Assembly (NCBI GenBank): GCA_947095535.1
Contig: OX352774.1
Coordinates: forward strand, 219,902,965-219,966,964
From: Poecilobothrus nobilitatus
Taxonomy: Eukaryota; Arthropoda; Insecta; Diptera; Dolichopodidae
Length of the DNA stretch: 64,000 bases
Direction: 5' to 3'
Under the pieces are notes generated by a model. That model was not told where the DNA came from. It worked only from the letters and a program-made list of their open reading frames with translations, and searched no databases. The first letter of the stretch is position 1; every line of letters starts with the position of its first letter. Of this stretch, positions 1 through 12,352 are shown in pieces. The position numbers and the translations under genes are program-made.

Positions 1-1192
1 TTTTAACGCGTGTAAAGTGGTTTCGGTTTCTTTATTAAATAGGATTTTCTCAAATTTTATGGAAATGTCTGTTGTTATATATTGCGTCATATTTCCTCAC
101 AATTTAACGAAATATATCAGACAAACCGCAATTTTTATGTGAAAAAAAAAAATCAATTATTTTAGAATTCGCTTAAATTTAAATTATGCTTAATTAAAAT
201 TTATTTATTGTTCTTTCTATTATCATAAAAATTATATAGGTACAACTTATTTTTTTTTTTAAGTATTAATTTTACGTTTCAATTTAGTTGGAGTTTATAT
301 ACTGCTTATAGCGAATAAACAAAAAATGTTTCGTCAAAATTATGTTTGTTAATTACTAAACTGAAAATAATATAATAAATAAATATATATAATAATATGT
401 AAAATTTAAAAATTATTTTTTATTTTAATTTACAAAATTTTAAACTTTTTATTTCAAAACACTGTCATTTTTGTATATAAGAGAGATCTTATTTTGCTAA
501 ATGTAGCGTTAAATTCAATGCGCACAAGTTTTAAATTTATTTGACCTCGTCATCACTTTAATTTCATTGTTGTGTCTTATGTTGTGATATATACGTATGT
601 TTATACTTATATTAAATGTTAAAGAGAAAATTTCCAGAAAACAAAAATAAATGATATTAATTAAACAATAACATTTTTTAATTTATTTTTTAATTAAAAA
701 AACAAAAAAAAAAAAAAAAAAATTGCAATATTTGATAAAAATTTTATTCTACATAAGTTTTTAATTACACATACTCCGGTATATGTATATATATTTATTG
801 TATATTGTATACATATGTATATAGGTATAATTAATTGTAAAAAAAAAATTTTGTTTTCCGAAACGTGTTCTTATTTATGTCATTAACACACTGTACGGTT
901 ACGTATACAAAATATTGAATCAAATAAATAATTACAGTAATTAGTAAATAATAAAATAATTTTTTAATAGTTATATTTTATGTAAATAAGTACATAAATA
1001 TAATAATGTATAAATTGTGTAATTAATATAATGAAAATTTAAAATTGATGAAATTTATTTTTTAAATTCGTCAACAGTCATTGTAGTAATTACTGTTGAT
1101 GTTAAGTTAATTATCTACAGATTAAAATTAAAAATGCCTCCTATAGATATGCAATTTTTTTTTTTTTAAATAAGTAAAATTTAAATTTAATT
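1..1192. other. AT-rich gene-free stretch
   Basis: No ORF with coding character and no convincing splice sites on either strand. The sequence is poly-A/poly-T and TA-rich low-complexity DNA. The missing first exon of the UCKL1-type gene could in principle lie here or further upstream, but I could not identify it. Confidence 0.6.
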
Positions 1193-1203
1193 TTATTTTA
1201 AAA

Positions 1204-1483
1204 GGGGGCTTCGGTAGCGTAGTGGGTAGGCGTGTGGCGTATTAACCGAAGGAGTGTGGGTTCGATCCCTGCACAGGTCGTAAAGTGTTTTTTTCTTTAC
1301 ATTCCCCTCTTACGACCAAATATAATGTAAATATATAATATATAATATAAACAAAATAAATAATATTACTTAGTATATAATTTAATAATAGTATAAAAAC
1401 CTATAATGGCCTTAGTAGCCGATGGTTCAATAATATTGCATTACATTTATGTATGTAATATTAATATAAATAAATAAATAAAA
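1204..1483 (+). mobile_element. tRNA-derived SINE, full-length copy (family 1)
   Basis: The head is tRNA-like. It starts ggggcttcggtagc, with an A-box-like stretch around tagcgtagtgggtaggc and a B-box-like ggttcgatccc about 50 bp later. A unique body follows and the copy ends in AAAT repeats. It is flanked by an 11-bp direct repeat, ttattttaaaa, at 1193-1203 and 1484-1494, which I read as the target-site duplication. The same body recurs at 33334-33603, and diverged copies lie at 1503-1835 and 27902-28095. The tRNA head, AAAT tail and target duplication are seen; mobilisation by a LINE is general knowledge of SINEs. It is not a functional tRNA gene, because the 3' part of a cloverleaf is replaced by the SINE body. 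Confidence 0.82.
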
Positions 1484-1502
1484 TTATTTTAAAAATGTAA
1501 TT

Positions 1503-1835
1503 ATGTGCCCGAGTGGTTAAGCAATAAGCACATGGCATATTAACAGCAGAGTGTAGGTTGAAATAATGTACAGGTAGTAAGTGTTTTTAATTAGAAGGAA
1601 AATTAGACAGGTAGTAAGTGTTTTTAATTAGAAAGCCCCCTTGCTACTAAATGTAACATACTTAATATATAACATATAAAATGATAAAATAAATAATATT
1701 GTACTGTATAAATTAATAATAGTCTTTAACCTATAATGGTTTTGATAGCCAATAATATTGCATTATATAATAGCATTAGATTATCCTGTGTGATTTGTAA
1801 TATTAATGTAAATAATTAAATAAATAAATAAATAC
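1503..1835 (+). mobile_element. degenerate SINE copy (family 1)
   Basis: This is a diverged copy directly after the full-length one. The head reads gtgcccgagtggttaagc, followed by the shared body (stretches such as aataatattgcatta) and an AAAT tail. It carries an internal direct duplication: acaggtagtaagtgttttta occurs twice, 41 bp apart, near 1570 and 1611. The head is rich in mismatches, so it is older than the 1204 copy. Confidence 0.7.
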
Positions 1836-4800
1836 AATGTATCGTGATCGATTAGTGTTCGACCAAATAGTCAAACACCAAATATCTTTAATAGTAAAGA
1901 AAATTAGTGAATTAGTTAGTATGTAGTTACTTTTTCTAATTATAATTTGACCTTTATACTTAATATCATATTACAAAAAAGAATTTATACCTAATTTAAT
2001 AAACAATATTCAGTTGAGTAATATTACTGAATCCCTGTAGGATAGTACCTATATTTTTATACATATACTATATTTTATTTTTACATGTATATATTTTATT
2101 AAATAAATAAATTTATAAGAATTAAACATATGTTATTAAAAAGTATTATTTAAGCTACAAAATATTTTAATAAAATGAAAGTTCAAAATTAAAAAGAAAA
2201 AATTAATCAAAACTAATATTAGATTTATAAAATATTGTGTGCTTTTCGGCTTCTTTTGGGGAAATATATCATTTTAGAACCAAGTTTTATCTACTTACTG
2301 ACCTTTAAAAGAAATATACATACTTAAATAAGCTTATTTTTAAAAATTTTTAGTTTAATTAAACAAATTATCAAAAGATTTTAACTTTTTAAAACGTTTA
2401 AATTATACAGTGTATCATACACAATGTCTTGGTGTTGGGTATGATATTCCAAAACAAAAATTCCAGAAAAACAATATTCCGAAAAAACAATTCCACAAAT
2501 TTAAAAAGCTCTTATTTTAAAGTTTTGGGGACATTATCCATCATTATTTTAAACACTTAAAATAGTTGTGGCTAATAATACGTCAATGAATATATTATGT
2601 ATGAAAAGAAGTTATTTGGAGGGATTTTGGAGTGGGTTAAAAAATCATTGTATAAGTAACGATTTTTCAAGAATATGGAAATTTATTATGAAGAAATTTT
2701 GAGTTGGTTACAAAATTTGAATTTGTTTTGTCAGGCTTTCAATAATTTGTTTATCGAAGGTTTCGTGGCAGCAACATTGACAAGAAATAAATTAATGATC
2801 CTATATAATTAATTATAAATTAAACGGGACCTATAAAAAAATCGATCATTAGGGATGGAAACCATTTATTAGGGATTAAGCAGCAAATATAACGGAAAAT
2901 TGTGTGATTTATTCCTTTTTCTAAACTGTTATATAGTGAAAATATACTCTATTAAATTTTTAATTTTTGCAACTACATACGCCTAGGTAATAGGCATCAC
3001 TAAAATAAATGCTAATTTTTATAAAATTTATATAAAAATTAATTCATAAAATTTAGCATAAGAGTCACGTAATCCCATCCATATCACAACATATTCGTTC
3101 AATCTTATCTATCTTCATTTCTAAAGAAAAAAAAATTAAATAAAAAAAATAAATGAGGAATTATTATGGTGCAATTTTTAAATAATATTTTTTCAACAAT
3201 ATTAACCATTAAAAGGTATTTTATAACTTTATATTAAGTGTTATTAAAATTTAAATTCAAAATAAAATTGATAAACATTCTTGTCTATATAATTTTGTCT
3301 CATTTAAAAGCTTGTCTAATTCTAAAATTAGCATTATAACAACAATAATAAAAATGAAGCTTCCAAATTGGGGGGTAAAAAATAAAAACGTGTGTTAAAG
3401 TTTACTGTTGAAAAATGTGTTTTTTTTTTTTTGTTTTTTAAATGACATTTTATTTTTTTTTTGTTTTTTTTTTTATACCTAAATAAAGTTAATATTTAAT
3501 TTTCGTTTTTATGACAAATATACATACATATATATGTACATAAAAAAGTAATAGCTTCAGTCTTTGATTCGACATTGTTGTGATAAGTATAAGAGAAAAA
3601 GAGAGTTTTAATTAATTTTTTTTTTTTTTTAAATAATTTAATTCAATTTATCACTGAAAATCGAGTATAATATTCGAATAATTAAAAAAAAAAAAAAATC
3701 TATAGATACTTATCTATAAAAATTAAAATTTATATAGTTAATTATAGACATATTAGTGTTAATAAAATAGATTTTAATTTATTAAAGACAATTAATAAAT
3801 ATTAATTATTATAGTATAATATGTTAGTATAACCTGATATGTATATATATATATCATACTTTAATTACTTTTTTTTAAAATTAAAAAACAAAAAAAAAAA
3901 AACAAATTAAATTTGTGTATTGTTTATATTTACTATTAATAGAGTAGAAATTTTAAAATACACATATGTATACGTAGTGTAATAACGTAATTTGATAAAA
4001 TAAAAATTAGACGAGCCTCTAAAATATTATTACATTACAATAAGTACATACCACATTAATTATATATATAGTATAATAAAAAAGCATTTATTTTATTAAT
4101 ATAAAGTTTAGATAAAAACTATTTGTTTATTTGTTTACTTAATTCAAGTATTTATAAACTTTTTATATATGTATATATACTTAACCTGAATTAATTACTA
4201 CTTATATAAATTTTACAATATTCAAAATTATTATTATTTTTTTTTTAATTTAATTGTTTTGTTTTATTTTATAAGATTTGTTTTATTTTATAAGAGTCGG
4301 TGAAAAACTTCAAATTTACCCAGAATAATTGCATGTGATTCTTCCGAATAGTCATTTTTATCCAATCAAAATTACTCCCTTTTAAACTAAACTTTAGGTT
4401 GGACACGTTTAGTACAAATGTATACTAAATGTAATAATAGTGTATATACTAGTGTAATAGTGAACTTTTATGATTTTTCTGGTGATAGGTTCATACTTGC
4501 CGGATTTAGTATATTATTATGTATTGCTATTGTACCATCATATGAAATATAATTGCAAAAATGTTTTCCAATCTACATAATTATAACATTTTTTTATGTT
4601 GATTGAATTTATTTTATATATATAGATAGGTGCTTACGTTAGGTATAGAGTTGTATATATATTACCGGCATAGTTATTATGATTTTTTTCTTTAAATTTT
4701 GTCATTAAAATTTAATTTTAAAATTATAATTCTAATAACAAAAAAAAAAGGGATTTTATTAAATATTAAACTTTTATAATCACATTTGTAATACGTATAT

Positions 4801-7800
4801 ATTTTATGTGTAAATAAAATAATTTTTAATATTTTTCAAATTTTAACAGATCAGTCGAATGGTTCTATTACCGGCGGATGAAATTTTTAAAAATACTATT
4901 ACCGCCACTAAGTATATCCTATTCCTTTTAACTACTTATGTAATGCAAAACAGTATACTTGTAGAATTAATAGTCGTTTATTTATTTTTATTAATTACTT
5001 ATTATTATTTTTTTTTTTTTTACTTTAGTTTAGAACTTTAGAATTAATCCTTAATTAGACTTTTAATTTTTTTTTTTTGAAACAACTTAAATTATCTTTG
5101 GTGAACCACTTTGTATATATATATATAGACTGCATATATTATACTTAGTACTTCCACTCTTATTTTAACTAAACCAAACGTAATGGACTCTTCTGAATAA
5201 AGTCATCGTATTTTATTTGTTTTTGGTTGGGGCATTATTATAAGTAGTTATTTAAGTAAGTATAGGATAATTAATTAAGCGCATTGAAATTTTTGAACAA
5301 ATAATCATTTTATTTATTAATAATAAGTATAAGTATATATATCTATTAATTTCAATTTATTTCAAATGAGAATAATTCATTTACGGTATTTAATCATTTT
5401 GGAAGTAATATTTTAATTTGCATAGATTTTCTAAGGCTCTAAAATAAAGGCTCTTTAATAAAAAGTTCTTGTCTAAAGTACTTAATATGTAGTAATAATA
5501 AATGTATAGGTACCATTTAAATTAGCATATTTCTCAATCAAATATATTTTAAATTTAGATTTTTTTAATTGTTTTATTAATTTCCTTTTTTTTCTTAATT
5601 ATTTTTTTAAATAATTTAATTCAATAATTTTAATATTATTGTTAATATATTTATAATGAGATTGTAAGTAAAATAAAAATTAAAGTCCATGTGGTTAAAG
5701 CTTCAATATTTCATGAACTTTTATTTTTAATTTGTTTATATTATATATGGATTTAAGTACACGTATAGAATACCGTTCATAAAATGTACATTAAAGAAAT
5801 TTTAAAACTTATTTCATTTAAAATTAAACCGCGTTATATTTTTTTTTCAAATTGTTTACTTTTTTTTATTTTAATTTAATTACTAAATTAAACCATGATG
5901 TCTGTGTTTTTTTCCGTACAAACGTAATTGACAGGATATAAGAAAGTTGCCATTTCGTTTATGATACCTTAAACGAGACAAGATAAATATGAAGAAGTAT
6001 ATATACATTTTTGCTCAGGATTCAAGTATCGAATCGATTTGGCCATGTACGACAACTTACAAAATAATGGAATTGGTTCTGAAATTTTTTTTATTAATTT
6101 CATTATTGAAATTGACCAAGATCGATCGACGATTTCTAGTAGTTGTCATAAAACTTATTTTTTTTTTATATGAATATAACTCAGTGTCTATATGAAAGCT
6201 ATGTGTCTGATAAATTTTGTAAAAAATGATCAATCAAAAAATGATCTATATAAAGCAGTAATTTCTGTCAAATTTGGTTGGTTCGTAGCAACAGTTTCCA
6301 GTAACTGTCATACAACTTCAAAATTTATATAAATATATCTTGATACCTACTTAATTAAATCAAATACATATCTGAAATTTTCTAAAAGATGATTAAATTT
6401 TATGGTAATAGTTAGCAGAACTTTTTTACACACGGGTATCCTAGAGTTAACACAATCAACTATACATTTGTTCTCGTTTTATATTATATTCATTATCTTT
6501 TTTAATTTTCTGCTTTTGATTAGCATTGATGTACACGTTATTTAGAAATTAATTGTTAACTGTAACCAATTGCTATTAATGCATTTTAACAACTGTAAGA
6601 AAATATAATTTTTGTAATTATACTACAGATAATATGATGAATTATTTATTATTACAGAAAGAAATTATTTTAATTTTGAAATTGTACCTAAGTATTTATA
6701 TACATATGTATATATATACAAATTTCAAAAATACATAGTTGTAAACTTAATAATATCAGAATGGATAAAATTTAAGTTTTTTATAAGGTTTTTTTTTTAT
6801 TTTTTTTTTTATTTATTTAAATTGCAAAACTTCCGTTATCAATTAAAAAAAAATATTTTGTTCTCAGTTAATTCTCATATTATTAATATAATATTACTCG
6901 TAGCTACATACATATATATATATGTATAAGCATACTCGTTTAATACGAAAAATTATCTTTTATACGAATATTCTTTTTAAATGTTTTATCAATGTCCGGA
7001 ATTGGATGGCGTTATTTTTGCTGTTATCAAATTAAAAAAAAAAAAAAAAAATCACTTACGTTTGATTAAAAAAAATTTTTTTTTTTTTAAATTGCCTAAA
7101 ATATGATATAAAATAAATCATTTTATATTTAAAAATAAGTTTTATATAAACACACATACATAAACATTTTTTTTTATAAATTATATGTTTATTTTTATAT
7201 ATGTATATATTAAATCGTTTTTTAAGAATTTTGTTATTATTTACGTTAGTCATATTATATCTACATATTATTATTATGTAGTTTAATTTAAAAAAAAAAA
7301 TTTTGTTTTTTTTTTTTGTATTTAAATAAACGAATTTTAATACCGCTTATAGATTATAATAGTCTATAATGAATCATTAGAATCAACAACAATATTATTC
7401 AAAAATTAAACGTAATATATTTTTAGCTTATTTTTTTATTTATTCATTCATTAATTACACATCATATATATATATTTACATATATGTATCTCTCAATATA
7501 TATTAATATCTACCTATACATATATTTATTATACCTATAGAAGAAAAGCTTAATTTAATTGGATATACACGATTATTTTTTTTGAAAATTAATTAAATAA
7601 CTAAATATATTTTATACGTACTATTTTAACATATTTGCTTTAAAATAGTTTCTTTTTGGTGTTATGAACTAACTCACAAGTCATTAACCTCCAAAACAAA
7701 AATGAACTAGTTAATCCGCCCTTATTTTTGTTAAATTTTAACTTGAGGATTAGTTTATTATTTTTTGAATTAGGTTAATTTTCTTGGAAGTTATTTAATT

Positions 7801-9903
7801 TTTTTTCAGTTTTAGTACGTTTTTATAGTTTAAGGATTAATTGATATGAATTAAAACCCAAAAATTCCAAAAATATTTTTGAAGATTAGTTTTAGTTCAT
7901 ACTTATATTTGTTTGAAAATTATTTTATTTTTTGCGGAGTTGGTGAATTTTCTTCTTTAAATGTTTGAAATCTCTAAGGGCCTAAACAAATTATTGAAAA
8001 TTTGGTTTTATAACCAACTTTAATCTTCTAATTATTTTTTTTTTTTTTGTATAACAAAGCACTTAATATATTTTGTAAGTAAAAAATTTAGTAATGTATT
8101 TCTTTCATGCTTAATTCGTAATGTAGTTTAAAATTTGGAGATTGGTTCATTTTTTTGGGGATTCATTCACAATTAATATTGGGGGTTAGTTAGTTTATTT
8201 TAATAGGATTTTAGCTTTTGCGTTAGTTTATTTTAATTAGGTTTAAGTATATATTTATATTATAAAATAAAACAACGCTATGAACTAACCCCTAAAAGCA
8301 AATATATGTATATTACTTATAATAAAATTTTAATTAAAAAGTTTAATTCATTTTCATTATGAAACATTTTTACATAAGTTTTTTATAATCTACTTATATA
8401 ATCTATGAACAGGACATTCATAGACATTTATAGACTTACAGTTTTTATAAAAATACTTATAGTTATTTATTATTTTAAGGTAAAATGTAATGTTTATATT
8501 AAGATAATTATGTTAAAGTCAAATGTTTTTTTTTTGTTTTAAACCGGATTCTGTGTTGTTTCCTTCTATTTTGTATTGATTTTGATTCAATTATTATAAA
8601 AATTTGCTATAAAATCTTAAGTACATAATAAGTTTTGCGTTATATTTATATAATGACATTTATCTAATAGGTCTGCTTCATTTTTTTTTTTTCAGGATTT
8701 TAAATTTTAATTATACTTACATAAGTATATTAAAAATCTTATATTTTCGATATCAAAGTACTTCTAAAATTTATATTTTCCTTTAATTTTATTGTACTGC
8801 TACATGAAAGCTGTCACAATACTTTTTCTATTTATTTTGTCATCTGTGCAATTTATTTTGGCCTTTAATTACTTATTTTCAATTTACAATTTTTTAAAAT
8901 ATCTTTTTTTCATATTATAATATTAAAGATTAAGATAAACAATCTAGTTTAAATTTTTGATCTTTATAGCTATACTCATTTTTTGTAATCTAACAGTTGT
9001 ATTTTATTAATAATAACTAAGTAAGTATTAACTAAAATTCATCGGTAATTTAAAGAAACTGCTATTATTGTAGATAACTATTTAACTTTTCATAAATATG
9101 TATATACATATATACATATATGCATATATATATATTTTTTTTAATTAAATACCATGTTTAACTATTAAATCGATGTTTTAGTATAGAAGATAAAAAAAAA
9201 AACATTATTTTTTATAATTTTTTATTTTTACATTTGTACACAAACATTATGTAGGTTTCAAATATAAGTTTTTTTTTCAATCCCTATATTAGATACTACG
9301 GCATATAAAATTAACACCAATTTTAAAAATTTTAACAAAATCATTAGTGTAAAAGTAGATTTTTGCTTTCAACAAATTATCTGAAGATATCAGGAATGTT
9401 AGAATACTATCAAAATTTCTCTCTAAACTAAATATCTGGCTTTTAAATTTCAATATTGAGAACTCTGAAAGGTTGTTGAATGTTTTAATATAAGAATTTA
9501 AATTTTATCCTCCTACATATTTATAATTTAATTTTAATATTTTATGTAATTTGACATTGTCTTTTTTTTGCTTTTTTTTGCTTTAAGTAAGTAAGTATAT
9601 AGTTTTTTTTTAACTTCATTAATACTGTTGTTAAGTTAAAACATATACCCTAATTACAACAAATTTTGTATTAAATTTCAATTTCTATTTTGTAGATATG
9701 TATAAAAAATATTATGTATTATATCCAATCATTCGACCATGCTATTGTAGCATCAGATTTAGATTATTTTTATTTTATAGAAATTTATGTTCTTGGAAGC
9801 ATTTTTTTTTCTTTTAAATTTTAATTTTAGTTACTACTTTATAAATAATTGTATAAAATTAGAATAAAATAAAAATAATGAAATTATAACAAAAAAAAAA
9901 AAA
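1836..9903. other. AT-rich intergenic DNA, no gene recognised
   Basis: I see no supportable coding region in about 8 kb. The ORFs near 4859-5041 (+), 5989-6195 (+) and 7056-7253 (-) are short, low-complexity and without splice context. There are many poly-A/T runs and TA microsatellites. A dispersed repeat lies at about 2510-2775. Two related stretches beginning tatgaactaac lie near 7664 and 8280 and look like an old unclassified repeat. Confidence 0.6.
2510..2775 (+). repeat. dispersed repeat, 'aataatttgttta' family, copy 1
   Basis: It contains gagttggttacaaaattt followed by ttcaataatttgttta and a tcg-rich end with gtggcagcaac. The same ordered blocks occur at 14530-15000 and 42640-42900 on this strand, and in reverse complement at about 10380-10450 and 28420-28760. 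No ORF or obvious terminal inverted repeat. The family is not identified; a Helitron-like non-autonomous element with an internal minisatellite is one possibility. Confidence 0.5.
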
Positions 9904-11082
9904 GGCTGCATAAAAAAAGTCTCCAAAACTAAAAATGAGAAAAGTCCCCAAAATTTGTATGAAACTTTGGGGACTTTTTGCATATGTAAAAAGTCCCCAA
10001 AATTGGAAAAATTGAGGACTTTGTTCCTTTATTTTGGGGGCTTTTATAAAAATTTTATTTTCCCCAACAAATTTTAAATATGGAAACAAAAATATTTTCG
10101 ATAGTTAGTTTCAGTTGGTTTTGTGTAAACTTTAAATATTGGTGAATTCAGGGCTAGTTGGAATTACCAATTTAAACTTTTAGGTTTAGACAAAATCCCC
10201 AAAGACAAAATCACCAAAAAAAAAACCCCCAAAAAAATCACCAAAATCTTAAAATAGTGGGGTCTACCGCATACCTACTTCAGACAAAAGTATTAAATAT
10301 AAAATTTTCTATGTATATTCATACAAAAATATTAAATTTGTAAATTTCTTTACATTTTTATTGATAAAATTATGAAATTCTAATATTATTTAATAGTGAG
10401 GCTGCCACCCACAAACCCCCGCTAATATAACTATTGAAACCCTGATTTTTATCTCCAACTCTAAAATCTCCCCTAATTTAGAATTTGGCATATACATAAA
10501 ATATAAATATTCTATAAAAGGTCTATACTATGTTTTTAAATTCAACTCTAAAATCTCTCCTAATTCAGAATCTCACATGTACATATATTTAAATATTCCG
10601 GGAAAAGCGGTAACCCTAAGTTTTGAGTACAATTTAAAAAATCTCCTAATTAAGAATTTCGCATGTACATAAAATATAAATATTCTGTAAAAGGCCTATA
10701 ACTATGTTTTTGAATCTAACTCTAAAATCTCTTCTAATTCAGAATCTCACCTATAACATATATATAAATACTCCAGAAAAAGGGGCAACCCTGATTTTGA
10801 GTCCAACTCTAAAATCTCTTCTGATTCAGAATCTCACCTTTACATATATAGTTAGGTATATAAATATTGTAGAAAAAGAGAATACCTAGATTTTCTAAAA
10901 AACGAGAGGCTTCGATACGTTCCTATTTAAATTTGTATAAAATTTTGGCAAAAACCAAAACTTAAAAAAGTCCGCAAAATTTGTTTGAAATTTGTTTGAA
11001 ATTTTGGAGACTTTTCCTTTATTTTGGGGAATTTTATAAAAATTGTATTTTGGGGGCTTTTTTTGTGCTGCCAAAAAAAAAA
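9904..11082. mobile_element. 1.18-kb inverted-repeat element upstream of the UCKL1 exons
   Basis: The left end starts ggctgcataaaaaaag. The right end, read on the other strand, starts ggcagcacaaaaaaag. Subterminal blocks such as aaagtccccaaaatt and ttcctttattttgggg recur near both ends in both orientations. The element sits in poly-A, so a target duplication cannot be defined. It encodes no transposase and carries a tandem array in its centre. It is probably a non-autonomous DNA transposon or foldback element. The short poly-T tract and exon acceptor of the UCKL1-type gene lie about 160 bp downstream. Confidence 0.6.
10457..10891. repeat. 87-bp minisatellite, five units
   Basis: The block aactctaaaatctc, or a close variant, starts at 10457, 10544, 10631, 10718 and 10805, an exact 87-bp period. 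Each unit continues with a ctaattcagaatctcac-like block and an atataaatatt-like block. Units 1 and 3 share one 3' half (aaaggtctat type); units 2 and 4 share another (ggtaaccct / ggcaaccct type), giving a two-unit higher-order repeat of 174 bp. It lies inside the inverted-repeat element. A related diverged array lies near 28500-28720. Confidence 0.85.
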
Positions 11083-11244
11083 AATAATAAGTAAATGTTG
11101 TAATTAACTAATAATAAGCATGGCTTTATTTTTTATATTATTAGAAAAACCTTACAAAGTTATGATTGTAAAATAAAATTTAAAATTTTTATTTGTTGAA
11201 TTACATACAATTTTTTTTTTTTGTTTTTTTTTGTATACTTTCAG

Positions 11245-12317
11245 TGATGACCGTCCCGATATAGCTGATACCCTTTATATAGATACAAGTTTATTAAAAA
11301 TAAATAGTGGAAATCTTGATTGTGATGATGATACTAATGAATATTTAAAATATTGTTGTCCAGCATCACCAACAACAGTACCAGCAAAAACATCACGTTC
11401 AAATTCATCAGATTCACCGGTGCGTCCTTTAACACCACAACGTCCACGTCGTCAAAGAACCACATCAATGAATCAAACAACAACAGCACATCCTTCGGGT
11501 TCGATTATACGCTCAAATAATCGTACAATATATACAGCTGGCCGACCACCATGGTATAATTGCGCAGGTCAACAAGTTGAACCATTTGTAATAGGTATAA
11601 TTTAAATTTTAATTTCTAAAAATATATATATGTATATATATATATATGTACTTCAATATATATATGTGTATATAATATATATATGTATATATATATTATG
11701 TGTTACTATTTTTCAAGGTATTTGTGGTGGTAGTGCATCTGGCAAAACAACAGTAGCACAAAAAATTATAGAAAGTTTAGATATACCATGGGTTACACTT
11801 TTATCAATGGACTGTTTTTATAAGGTAAACTTAAATCCTATAATTAAAATTTATATAATTATTACTTATTCTTGGCAAAAAAAAAAATCATTAAAATACC
11901 ATTTCAATTAAAATTTTTTTTATTATTAATTTTTGCTTATATCTGCATGTACTTACCTATATCTGCCTATATTTAAATAAAGTTTTAAAATTTTGTAAAA
12001 ATTTTTTGCCTAAAAATATGCTTTTCAATGCTTTCATTTACCATTAATTTAAAAATATTGCATGTTACTAAAATTTAACAACTATAAAAATGCATTAGTT
12101 AATTTTTCTTGTTTTTGTTTTTCTTTTTTTTCATATTTTATGCACAAAATCATTTTTTATATTTTTTTTTAAATAAAGGAAAAAAAAGCACATTTTCAGA
12201 AGAATTTCGTGAAGACTATATTAAAGATTTCGTTTCCGATTGATATGTGAAGGCATGAAAATTAAATTTAGAAGTCATCAAAATAAAAACTGAAAAAAAA
12301 TAACAATTTCCATTTTT

Positions 12318-12352
<35 letters not shown>

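Noticed and set aside
1204..1280. Possible tRNA gene
   Set aside because: A and B box-like sequences are present, but the 3' acceptor arm is missing and the sequence runs into a repeated SINE body with an AAAT tail and target duplication.
4859..5041. Short ORF starting MVLLPADEIF
   Set aside because: Quickly becomes low-complexity; no homologous pattern recognised and no splice donor that would make it the missing UCKL1 first exon.
10380..10900. CRISPR-like periodic repeat
   Set aside because: The 87-bp units are contiguous and diverged with no spacers, in an animal genome; it is a minisatellite.
11630..11911. ORF starting in TA repeats and running through UCKL1 exon 2
   Set aside because: Only 11718-11824 is coding; the rest is intron on both sides, as shown by the P-loop exon boundaries and phase.
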